Both the position numbers and the translations under genes were made by a program. From contig NC_133647.1 in NCBI RefSeq assembly GCF_009905375.1, positions 78,296,231 to 78,360,230 of the forward strand: 64,000 bases of DNA, read 5' to 3'. Positions 11,530-20,782 of this stretch are shown piece by piece. Under the pieces are notes generated by a model, which was not told the DNA's origin, did not search any database, and was given only the letters and a program-made list of their open reading frames with translations. The DNA comes from Apium graveolens. Its lineage: Eukaryota; Streptophyta; Magnoliopsida; Apiales; Apiaceae. Each line of letters opens with the position of its first letter. Positions within the stretch are counted from its first letter, which is position 1.

Positions 11530-11840
11530 TTAATTTGAGTATTCATTCGAGGGCTTAAGACTCAGTTTATTTTATTATTTGAATATTATTTGAATATTCA
11601 TTCGAGGGCTTATGACTCAGTTTATTTTATTATTTGAATATTATTTGAATATTCATTCGAGGGCTTATGACTCAGTTTATTTTATTATTTGAATATTATT
11701 TGAATATTCATTTGAGGGCTTATGACTCAGTTTATATTATTATTGAATATTACTTGGATATTCATTTGAGGATGTATGACTCCTTTATTTTATGAATATT
11801 ATTTATAGTATTCATTCGAGGTATTATGACTCCACTTATT
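11530..11840 (+). repeat. Tandem repeat of about 55 bp in the A1 LTR
   Basis: Six units are marked by ATTC followed by GAGGGCTTATGACTC-like text at 11548, 11603, 11658, 11713, 11767 and 11817. The period is 55 bp, falling to 50 bp at the degenerate right edge. The middle units are almost identical. A3 LTRs carry five related units on the opposite strand. Confidence 0.85.
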
Positions 11841-12615
11841 ACTTAATAATATTCTTTATTGTATTAAAGAATAAGGTGTCGATAATCAAACTTATTTTTG
11901 ATTATTCAAATAAAGATATTACTTTCGTATAAGTATATCTTTGATTATTTGCTATTCATTCAAGTATAAGTTTTCCAACTTCTACCTCAATTATTCTTAT
12001 GGGAATATTATTTAAAAAATAATATTCAGATATTTCTTTCATATCGGGACTGATTTATTTTAATAAATCAGTATTACTCCAAACATTCTTAAAAATATTT
12101 TCGAGTCTTCAAAATGATTTTTAAAAGTTAGAGCAAATCCCAAAACTTATTTTTATATTTAAGATCTTCCTTTCAAAGGGGATTTAAATATTCGCTCAAA
12201 ACCTGGGGAATCCGGCTCAGTGGTGTATTTTATATTCGCAACGAGGTTGCTGTTTTGGTAAATGAATTGATTGCTTACCCAACGTTCGGGAAGTAAGTCC
12301 ATCTATTGAGTCGGCATAAGCAACATGGGCTCAGTGGGCGTCCATGATAGTATAAGTGGCTCAGTGGGAGTCCATCAAATGCATAAGTGGCTGAGTGGCA
12401 GTCCAGCATAAGGTCCTATTGCGACCAGGGTGATGACCAGTGGGGAATTCGTCCATCTACTAGTAGAAAAGGTTACTTATTGGTATCTTTGCCTGATCAG
12501 CAAGATATCAGGTTTATGCCAAAATTCTTTCCTTTCCAAATTTATTGGATAATGCAATTCTGTTCATACTTTACATGACAGAGGTTTTCAGGAAACGTAT
12601 GTATATATATAGGTG

Positions 12616-13024
12616 TGGGCTGAGTTCTATGGAGTCCACCTTTTTATCGGAGTCCTCGGAGTCCATCTACGTTCTGCAAATAAAATATATTGTAAAACGT
12701 GTTATTTTGCAAAACATGTTACACAAATAGCATAACTTCAACAAAATCATGCAAATCTCATATATTTACGGTACAATATGTATGTTCTGCAATATGTTCT
12801 GCAACATGAATATTTATGTTCTGCAAACTAAACATGTTTTGTAGAATATATATTTTTGCAATGTTCTGCTTGTAAAATGTATGCAATCTACAAGATTTTT
12901 GATAGAATAGTGATGTTTGTCGAAAAATAATATGTTTTGCAATATTTTAAGCTATATTTTACTTGCAGAACATATATGGACTCCGAGGACTCCAATTAAA
13001 GGTGGACTCCATAGAAATTTACTC
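12616..13024. mobile_element. MITE-like TIR element inside the A1 LTR
   Basis: About 409 bp flanked by direct repeats ATATAGGTG (12607-12615 and 13025-13033). The A3 LTRs have a single copy of that site and no insert, which is an empty-site proof. Both termini carry the same inverted sequence (TTCTATGGAGTCCACCTTT, then GGAGTCCTCGGAGTCC), giving TIRs of roughly 50 bp with an unequal extreme end. The interior is AT-rich with many copies of TGTTCTGCAA-like text and no ORF. The 9-bp duplication suggests a Mutator-like origin; if one A belongs to the element it would be 8 bp and fit hAT. Confidence 0.75.
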
Positions 13025-13542
13025 ATATAGGTGTATATATATATATCGGGACTTAATGAAGTATATCATAACTTCATTTTCTTCAAAATATTTCAAAGAT
13101 TGAATCTATTCAAGTCTTATCTTGTAGTCTCATCAGTGTGATGAACTTTTGAAGTTAATTATAACTTGAACGGTGGTAGTTCAAGTAGTATTTGGAAAAA
13201 GATATAAGTATATTGGAGTATCTTGTAACTTCACCTTTTAAACTTATATCTAGTAAATGATTATCTTATGTATGACAAAGATTTTCAAGAAATGTTGAGA
13301 CAAGGTTAGATATATTAGATCACCTTGCAACGATATTTTTATACAGTTATAAACTGGAACTTTGTGTATATTATGCATGGAAGAGGACTTCCAAGATTTT
13401 GAAAAGTATATATGTATATATACTAAATATTTTGCGACTTCATCGCATTAAAATATCAAACTTGGTTCATTTCTTTTGACCAAGACTTTCATGAGTACTA
13501 TGAGAAGGCTCATATATTGTTAATCATTATACATATTATTTT

Positions 13543-13561
13543 GGTGGGCTTGCTGCTCACC
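13543..13561 (+). other. LTR stem-loop of A1
   Basis: GGTGGGC-TTGCT-GCTCACC forms a 7-bp stem (one G-U pair) with a 5-nt loop. It is followed by the pyrimidine-rich CCTTGCTTTCTTCTTTC and a CAG at 13590-13592. Confidence 0.6.
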
Positions 13562-13601
13562 CTTGCTTTCTTCTTTCATCACATAACATCAGATAGGCAA
13601 G

Positions 13602-13748
13602 ATGAACAGGACCAAGCTCCCAATTCGCGAGCGGATAGGAAACATTCCGCAGTTTCCTATAGGCGTTGATGTCGCTGTAGCTGAGGTAGGAACTACCAAT
13701 AGGCTAGGCTTTCAACTTTTGATGTACCAGATTTATGTATATTTATGA
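13602..13748 (+). CDS. Small LTR ORF of A1
   Basis: ATG at 13602 opens 48 codons, ending in TGA at 13748. It begins MNRTKLPIRERIGN; residues R2, T3, K4, R8 and G12 (counting after Met) match histone H3, and position 9 is Glu here but Lys in A3. GAG|GTAGGA, a good 5' splice site in phase 0, occurs after codon 28 (GT at 13686). The same frame is open in both A3 LTRs, but A2 has a stop at codon 17. It may be a micro-exon or a micropeptide; no family is recognised for the rest. Confidence 0.45.
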   Translation: MNRTKLPIRERIGNIPQFPIGVDVAVAEVGTTNRLGFQLLMYQIYVYL

Positions 13749-13998
13749 ATTGTAATAATGGCAAAGAAATGTAAATTTATTCAGAAAAACTTTTAAGGTG
13801 TATTGGCAGATAATTGTGGAATAAAATGACTTGTGGTTATTTTTGGATGTTCATCTCTGAGACTATAACGTGTGGTGTGTGTGTTTATTGTGGGGTCACA
13901 GTACAGAGTAGTTGAGTAATTATTAAGATTGGGTGTTATTAAGGGAAATGGAACTCGTGACAACCCGGATCCCCGACCCCGGATTTGGGGGTGTTACA

Positions 13999-14096
13999 GT
14001 TAGTAAGAGTATTGTGGAGAAACCCAAAGGTTGAAGAGTCAACCTTGGAGTTAGAAAGTGATATGAAAGAAAAGTCCCTCATTTGTTTTCTTAGGA
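13999..14096 (+). pseudogene. Integrase tail fragment of element C
   Basis: With small frame changes it reads like the chromodomain-like end of B1: VLWRNPKVEEST, LELESDMKEKS, then a stop just before the stem-loop. About 30 codons survive. Confidence 0.65.
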
Positions 14097-14135
14097 GATT
14101 CTGAGGACAAAATCCTTTTAAGGGGGGGGGGAGGA
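14097..14135 (+). promoter_or_regulatory. Stem-loop and polypurine tract of element C
   Basis: GATTCTG-AGGA-CAAAATC (14097-14114) is the shared pre-PPT stem with one mismatch. The tract is a G-run followed by AGGA and abuts the LTR at 14136. Confidence 0.65.
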
Positions 14136-14812
14136 TGTAATATCTGGGATATACCGTGTAATTATTTTGCTAATAAATAATTATTATGTATGTTTAGTAT
14201 TTATTTTGTGAATTATTTGTTAAGTGTTAAATGTGTTTGGATGTTTAAAAATAATATTAATTGAGTATTTTAATTTTTATATGTCCAAAATAAAATATAA
14301 ATAATTGTCATATCTTCCTATTTATTTTTATGTTGATTTAAGATTCTATAGGATATATATGGATTTTATAAAATCTTTTTCCGAGTATTTAAAAACTATT
14401 TTATACAATCGGGAACCAACCGACATCATCCATTTTTACGTTTTTATAACCCAAAACTCTTCCGAGAACTCCTTCCTAACCTAATTGCAATATTCCGAGC
14501 ATTTTCCATCTTTCGACTTTTTCGATCCGGAGTACGGTTTGTCCTGTGCGGGTCCCGGCGCAACATTTTTGATACATTATTTATTTCGGTAAATCAATAA
14601 AACTCGTATTTTTGATAAACGGGATCTTTTTATTAAACTATCACAATTATCACCTCGTAATACGGTAACCAGGCGCTGAGACCAAGACCGTAGTGTAAAT
14701 TGTACTGATTTGGATAATTATCCCAAAAACCGGTACCGTTTGGATCAGTTTTTATAAATAAAAGTACCATTTTATATCCGGAATGATCCAACAGGATACT
14801 AATTTTCCGTAA

Positions 14813-14822
14813 TTATAAATAG
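14813..14822 (+). promoter_or_regulatory. TATA box of the C LTR
   Basis: TTATAAATAGCC, almost identical to the TATA region of the F LTRs (CTATAAATAGCC), about 680 bp into the LTR. Transcription would be expected to start about 30 bp downstream. Confidence 0.55.
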
Positions 14823-15844
14823 CCTTTACCGTATTTTATTTCCTACCGAAAATCATTTGCAATCAGTAATTATATAGTTTTTACAGAGAAAATTCATATA
14901 TTCATAAACCTTTCCTGAAAATCAAACCAACAAATCGAGGTGTTAGTGATCTCTGTTTGGAAAGCTCGAGTAACCAAATCGAAGGTCTTGAGGAGTACTT
15001 TCAGAATCTGTGATCCATACACCTGCAGAAATCAAGAAGAGTCAAGGCGTAAGAAAGGGAAACAGATAGTCGAGGAATAGACGGTGGTAATTGGAAGTTA
15101 GTGCAGTATAACAAGCTAGTACCAGGCAAGTGTTCTGAACTTTCCTGAGATATATTATAGTTGATTGATAGTCCTGTTTTATATTGCAAGTGCTTTGAAG
15201 CACTGAACCCTAAACCCTGATTCCAGTTATTGATCTTAAGACGTAAACCTTATTCTTTCTAAACCATTGATTGTTATATACCCTAATATGAACCATAAAT
15301 ATACGATACTACTCCACAAATACATACAAACTAAATACCAAACACTGAACCGGATTACTTACATATTCAAACTACCTTATGCTTTGAGAGACCGAATCCT
15401 TGAAACCTTGAAATTTTGATTCCTTTGTTATCCAATTCTTTCATTACTTAACAACCAAGCTTTGAAATTGCCACATTAATCCTTTGTGAAGATTGAAACC
15501 ATTTTATTATTAAACATCCATTGCTGTTTATGATTCTGTTTATTGCTTTACATTGTTTATTCTGTTATCATGTTAGGATTGGATTGTTTTTATAAAATTG
15601 TGGACCAGATTCATGGTCAGACCATATTAATGGTCAAGTTAGGCCAATGTGCGCCTTGGATCTAGTAGTTAGAGCAGTGTTGTATGCTTTGCTCAGGATT
15701 AGTGCGTGACTGATCAGCAGCCTAACCTTGGTTTTTAAAATAAAAATATAATATCCAATTCTAAATAATAATTCATTGTTCACTTGATATCATAACCCTT
15801 TCCACTTTATGATCATTATTCTCAGTCTTGTCATTGAGACTCGC

Positions 15845-15860
15845 TGAGCTACTTAGCTCA
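15845..15860 (+). other. LTR stem-loop of element C
   Basis: TGAGCT-ACTT-AGCTCA, a perfect 6-bp stem. It is followed by TTTATATTCTTTACCAG and an exon-like segment ending CCAG|GTTGAT. Confidence 0.55.
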
Positions 15861-16131
15861 TTTGTGCGATATTGTTTATATTCTTTACCAGTTAAGAAGG
15901 AACCAGTTGGTAGCGAGGATCCCCAATCCAGTGCGAGAGCTAGGGGTCCAGGTTGATCGAGTGAAGCTAGCAGGCATCTTTTGAGATAATTTAAGTTTGT
16001 AATAATGTTTAATACTCAGTTCTGAGTTTGAATAGTTGGGATTTGGACGTTTATAATATAAAGTGTGTGTGTGGCTTGTGTACATACTTTAACCTATTGT
16101 AGTCCGTGGTAGTTGGTAAGTAGGGTCACTG

Positions 16132-16198
16132 CATATTATTATTATTATTATCTTTATTATTGTTATAAGCAGGTTATAAATAAGGTGTGTGTGTGTGT
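16132..16198. repeat. Simple repeats near the end of the C LTR
   Basis: An ATT-rich microsatellite (about 16134-16165) and a short TG run (about 16185-16198). Confidence 0.7.
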
Positions 16199-16237
16199 GG
16201 ACCCTAAAATTCTGACCCGGGTTTGGAGGGCACCACA

Positions 16238-16395
16238 AATTATATATGGAATAGAAGTGGGATTTGATTATGGGAATAGTGGGAATAATTCGTTTGATTT
16301 GGAGAGGGAAATTTGGGATGTGAGTGAGTAAAATTCGGGTAGGAATTGATTTTGTAGTAAAAATCTCATTTTTCCTCTTCAAAAATAATATTTTT
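16238..16395. other. Short unassigned junction between C and D
   Basis: 158 bp that match neither the C LTR nor the expected integrase of element D. The minus-strand reading leaves Athila-like protein near 16400. It may be the target into which C inserted or deletion scar sequence. Confidence 0.35.
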
Positions 16396-18498
16396 ATTTT
16401 TCGCTGTAAGGAATACATCTCTTGATGATTTGGTCAGCTCCTTGGCGAAAAAGAAATGGCTCATCCTACATATACCACTTCACTTCATGTAGAAACTTCT
16501 TCCTTTGAGCTGAAGTCAAATCTGGAGGCATAACGTTACTCACAAGGTAGTTCACTATATCGGCGAACCATGGTTCCTCTGCTTGCACTCCAAATAATTG
16601 CTCATCGGGAAAAAAATCATTCATTAAAGACTTATCTTGTGAAGTAGCAATTGGATCCTCTAAACGCGAGAGATAATCAGCGACTTGATTTTCAGTTCCT
16701 TTTATGTCCTTGATCTCTAACTCAAACTCCTGAAGTAAAAGAACCCATCGAATCAACCTTGGCTTCGAGTCCTTCTTCGAGATGAGATATCGAATAGCAG
16801 CGTGACTGTCACCTTCGTCCCAAGTAGATAAGATTGAAACTTCTCAAAACCATAGACGATAGCCAAAAGTTCTTTCTCAGTAGTGGTGTAATTCAGTTGA
16901 GCACCATTAAGAGTCTTACTAGCATAGTAGACTACATGAAATATGTTGTTCTTGTGTTGCCCAAAAACTGCTCCAACTGTATAGTCACTTGCATCGCACA
17001 TCATTTCAAATGGTTCAAACCAATCATGTACAGTTATGACAGGTGCCGTAATCAAACTCTTTTTCAATGTCTCAAAAGTAGCAAGGCACTCATCATCAAA
17101 CTTGAAAGGAACGTATTTCTCTAGAAAATTGCACAACGGCTTCGAAATCTTCGAGAAGTCCCTGATGAATCGCCTATAGAAACCCGCGTGACCAAGAAAA
17201 CTGTGAATTCCCTTAACAGAAATGGGTGGAGGAAGATTTTCAATGACCCCCACCTTGGCTTTGTCCACCTCAAGAACCTTACTAGAAACCTTGTGACCAA
17301 GAATAATGCCCTGGCACACCATAAAATGACATTTCTCCCAATTGAGAACCAAATTGGTCTCAACGCACCTTTTCAAAACTTAACCAAGATTATGCAAGCA
17401 TTCGTCATAAGAAGTTCCAAAGACGGAGAAATCGTCCATGAACACTTCTACGTTATTTCCAATCATATCAGGGAAGATGGCCATCATACATCTCCGAAAG
17501 GTGGCTGGCTCTCCACATAGCCCAAAAGAAACTCTTCGAAAAGCAAAAGTACCAAAAGGACACGTGAATGTAGTTTTCTCTTGAACTTCTGGAGCGATAC
17601 AAATCTGATTATAGCCCGAATAGCCATCCAGAAGACAATAGTAATCATGCCCAACCAATCTATCCAACATCTGATCAATAAAAGGAAGAAGAAAGTGATC
17701 CTTCCTTGTAGCTTTGTTTAGCTTCCTATAATACATGCAAACTCTCCACCCCATGACTGTTCGTGTAGGAATAAGCTCATTATTCTCATTTTCTACCATA
17801 GTGATACCACCTTTCTTTTGCACACATTGAACTGGGCTCACCCATGAACTATCATAAATAGGATAGATGATCCCTGCATCTAGCCACTTAAGGATTTCCT
17901 TCTTCACAACCACTTTCATTATCGGATTTAGCCTTCTATGTTGCTCAACAGTAGGCTTGCTTCATTCCTCTAGCAAAATTTTCTACATACAATAAGAAGG
18001 GCTAATTCCCTTGATATCTGCTATAGTCCAACCAATTGTCGATTTGAACTCTCTAAGAATTCTCAAAAGGATCTCCTCATTGGTACCTGAAAGGTCAGAT
18101 GTAATAATAACAGGAAAAGTAGATGCATCACCTAAAAATACATACCTCAAATGTTCAGGTAAAGGTTTAAGCTCAAGAGTAGGAGTTTCCTCAATAGATG
18201 GCTTGAGGCACTTCAGAGAACTTTTCAGCTCCTCCAATCCAAGAGATTTAAAAGGCATATCCATCTTTCGCTTCCAGGGAGAAGCATTCAAATATTGCAA
18301 GTGCGCATCACCTTCATCATCTTCAGTATCAGAATTCCCCAATAAGGCTTTCTCTAAGGCATCGGACTTTAGCAATCGATCGAGTTTAGAATTAACCACA
18401 GTATCAACCATTTCCACCTTAAAACACTCCTCATTTTCTGTAAGGAATTTCATGGCATTGAACACATTAAAAGTTACATCCTGATCCATCACTCGCAT
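16396..18498 (-). pseudogene. Athila RT and RNase H of element D
   Basis: The linker (18498-17983) leads into RT (17919-17380). RT keeps FMDD at residues 160-163 and DGYSGYN at 98-104, but the conserved C-I-D-Y motif reads CMYY, so Asp is lost. A TAA breaks the frame after HNLG (17380). RNase H follows (17376-16753: [29 protein letters not shown]), then a frameshift near 16800. The next frame (16756-16466) holds [19 protein letters not shown] and [11 protein letters not shown]. After a TAG the Athila text DEPFLFRQGADQIIKRC is still readable to about 16400. Integrase is missing. Confidence 0.85.
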
Positions 18499-18513
18499 CG
18501 TAAGATCACCCTT

Positions 18514-18876
18514 CTACACATCTATCAAGGTTCGGCCAGTAGCCGAGAAAGGTCTTCCCAAGATTATGGGAATTTTCTTATCCTCCTCGAAATCAAGAAT
18601 TACAAAATCAGCAGGGAAAATGAGTTTATCCACCTTGACCAAGACATCCTCCACAATACCTCGCGGATATGTAATAGAACGATCGGCCAACTGCAAATTC
18701 ATGTAAGTAGGCTTTGGATCAGGAAAGTCCAACTTTTTGAAGATTGACAATGGCATTAGATTGATGCTAGCTCCCAAGTTACATAGACACTTATCAAATG
18801 ACATGTTTCCAATGGTGCAAGGAATAGTGAAGCTTCCAGGATCTTTAAGCTTCAGAGGTAATTTCTGCTGCAACAC
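18514..18876 (-). pseudogene. Athila protease region of element D, catalytic Asp changed
   Basis: An uninterrupted segment of 120 codons with the aspartic protease active-site region at residues 31-41. Athila normally has DLGAS there, but this copy reads NLGAS (Asp to Asn at residue 33), which should abolish catalysis. ILGRPF (about residues 104-109) is the conserved second part. The segment ends at a TAG where a Gln codon is expected. Confidence 0.8.
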
Positions 18877-18888
18877 CGCACTGCATTC

Positions 18889-20642
18889 CTACGTGAGAGC
18901 AACGGTCTCTAAGTCATCAAGCTTCACCTTCCTAGAGAGAATACCTTTCATAAACTTTGCGTAACTAGGCATTTGTTCAAGAGCTTCAGCGAAAGGTATG
19001 TTGATGTGAAGTTTCTTGAACACTTCCAGAAACTTCGCAAACTGCTTATCCAATTTCTTCTTCTGCAGCCTCTTAGGAAAATGAGGTGGAGGATAGATCT
19101 GTTTCTCCCGTGTATTACCCTCAGGAGGAGTGTGCTTAACAGTAGTCTTCCTTGGCTCCATTTTGGCTTCCTTCTGCACTTCTTCTTCTTCATCCTCTAC
19201 TTCAGAATCTGGAGTCTTAGCTTTTTCAGGATTCGCAACCTTATCAGACCTTAATGTGATTGCTTTAACATGATCCTTAGCTTCCTTCATGCCTGGCACT
19301 TTAGTATCGCTCAGAAGCGTTCCAGGTTGTCGATTCAGTAATGCATAAGCAATTTGCCCGATCTGATTCTCCAAGGTTTTGATAGACACAGCTTGACTCT
19401 TGCACATGAGCCTCAACTCCTCCAATTCAGATTTTTCATTAGCTTGAGGTAACTACTGAAGATGAAGTTGTTTCTTCGGGACATATTGCGGTTGCTGAAA
19501 ACCAGGAGGGTTATACTACCTTGTTGTGTATGGCTGATAAGATTGTGGCACCCCATTCTGATTATTGCTCCAGCTGAAGTTAGGATGATTGCGGTTATTC
19601 GGATGATAAGTTGCTGGAGCTTGTTATTGTGATCTCTGAAAGTTGCTCAAGCTGATTTGCTAGAAATAGCACACTGCTCAGTTTCATGTGCCCCCGCACA
19701 AAGCTCACAGACACTAGTGATTTGATTAACTCCATAATTAGTCAAAGTGTCCACCTTCATCATCAAAGCTTGAAGTTGAGCAGCTATGGAACTAGCTGTA
19801 TCCACTTCTAGAATTTCTGCTACCTTTCCTTGACACATTCTTTGTGTAGGATTCTGGTATTCATTGGCTTCCATTAGCTCAATCAACTCATAAGCTTCAT
19901 TGTAGCTTTTAGACCATAAGGCTCCTCCTGATGCCACATCGAGCATGGGTCTAGAAGTAGCACCCAATCCATTGTAGAAATAGTTTATAATCATCCAATC
20001 AGGCATGCCATGGTGTGGGCACTTCCTTAGCATCTCCTTATATCGATCTCAAGCCTCACACAGAGATCCTCCAGTTTGATGAGCAAACTGAGTAAGAGCA
20101 TTCCTGATTGCAGCAGTCTTCCCCATAGGGAAGAATTTAGTGAGAAACTTTTGAGCAAGATCCTCCCATGTGGTGATAGACCCTGGTGGTAGAGAATGTA
20201 ACTAGAACTTCGCTTTATCCCTCAAAGAGAATGGGAATAGTCGCAGCTTGATAGTATATTCAGTCACACCATTAAACTTAAAACTGTCTCAGATCTCAAT
20301 GAAATCCCTGATGTGCATGTTAGGGTCTTCAGTAGGAGAACCCCCAAACTGAACTGAGTTCTGTATCATCTAAATCGTGCTTGACTTGATCTCAAAAGTG
20401 TTAGCTGAGATGGCTGGCCTGATGATGCTTGACTGAATATCATTGATCTTAGGCTGAGAATAGTCCATCAAAGCCTTAGGAATTTCTGCTTGATCTCCCA
20501 TCACTAATAAAACTGGTTCCTTGATTTTCTCTTCTTCTTCTTCTATCTTCTCTTCTTCCTCAAAAACTTCCCTTCGAAACACTACAACTTCTTCCTCGGC
20601 TTTATCCAGAGTTCTCTTACGAGACCACGAACGCGTATGCAT
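18889..20642 (-). pseudogene. Athila gag of element D
   Basis: The probable start is ATG 20642 (MHTRSWSRKRT), next to an acceptor-like CTTATTTCAG. An acidic Glu-rich stretch (20540-20490) is followed by the Athila gag core (20350-19650), broken by several stops. Readable parts are PGSITTWEDLAQKFL (about 20180), MLRKCPHHGMPDWMI (20033) and YEAYELIELM-like text. A zinc-knuckle-like CELCAGAHETEQC lies near 19690. A frameshift between 19647 and 19425 leads into the C-terminal part (19425-18889: IKTLENQIGQIA, LPFPERL-like RYPP text). Confidence 0.8.
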
Positions 20643-20759
20643 ACACGCTCGCTGGAGTACCTGAAATAAGGCAAGAAAATAGATAAGTAACAATGTCCGA
20701 GTCAATGAACTTTAACGATCACTGATGACAAACACATAAACAAAAAATTAACACTAGAG

Positions 20760-20782
20760 TCCCCGGCAGCGGGCCAAAAACT
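20760..20782 (-). promoter_or_regulatory. Degenerate PBS of element D (tRNA-Asp type)
   Basis: The minus strand reads TTTTTGGCCCGCTGCCGGGG, close to the TGGCGCCGTTGCCGGGGA of Athila elements. It lies directly beside the LTR edge at 20783. Confidence 0.65.

Larger units (their letters stand above)
8351..13998 (+). mobile_element. Element A1: 5'-truncated long-LTR Ty3/gypsy element
   Basis: From about 8351 the sequence matches the reverse complement of the A3 interior (53930 down to 52746), then a complete 3' LTR (9530-13998). The 5' LTR, gag and most of pol are absent. Its right edge lies inside the integrase tail of element C, so it inserted into C. The left flank is not element C, so a later deletion or rearrangement removed its 5' part. 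Confidence 0.8.
9530..13998 (+). repeat. 3' LTR of A1 (4469 bp, TG...CA)
   Basis: It starts TGTAATAACCCC and ends GGGGGTGTTACA. It aligns end to end with both LTRs of A3 (about 4.2 kb) and with the shorter LTR of A2. It holds a CT-rich leader with CATTCGGCC (about 10150-10186), a possible 5' splice site ACAAG|GTTTGT (GT at 10246), a 55-bp tandem array (11530-11840), a TIR element (12616-13024), the LTR stem-loop (13543) and a small ORF (13602). No coding sequence other than that ORF is supported. Confidence 0.9.
13999..16237 (+). mobile_element. Element C: 3' tail and LTR of a Ty3/gypsy chromovirus-like element
   Basis: Only the end of the integrase tail, the polypurine tract and one LTR remain. 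A1 interrupts the integrase at 13998/13999. The rest of C is not in the window, so the A1 insertion duplication (right side GTTAG) cannot be confirmed. Confidence 0.75.
14136..16237 (+). repeat. 3' LTR of element C (2102 bp, TG...CA)
   Basis: It starts TGTAATATCTGGGATATACC and ends GGAGGGCACCACA. It contains a TATA-like box TTATAAATAG (14813-14822) and the motif CCAAATCGAAGGTCTTGA (about 14974-14991), shared with F. A stem-loop lies at 15845-15860 and an AG-bounded segment follows it (exon-like, 15892 to about 15952). Near the 3' end there are short ATT and TG simple repeats. No ATG-initiated small ORF like those of A, B and F is seen. Confidence 0.8.

Noticed and set aside
16238..16395. Possible integrase of element D
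   Set aside because: Minus-strand translation shows no zinc or DDE motif; Athila text ends near 16400.
15885..16418. Frames around the end of the C LTR
   Set aside because: They cross the LTR boundary at 16237 and simple repeats, so they cannot be one gene.
17188..17520. Plus-strand frames over 100 codons at 17188 and 18011
   Set aside because: They are mirror images of the Athila RT and linker on the minus strand.
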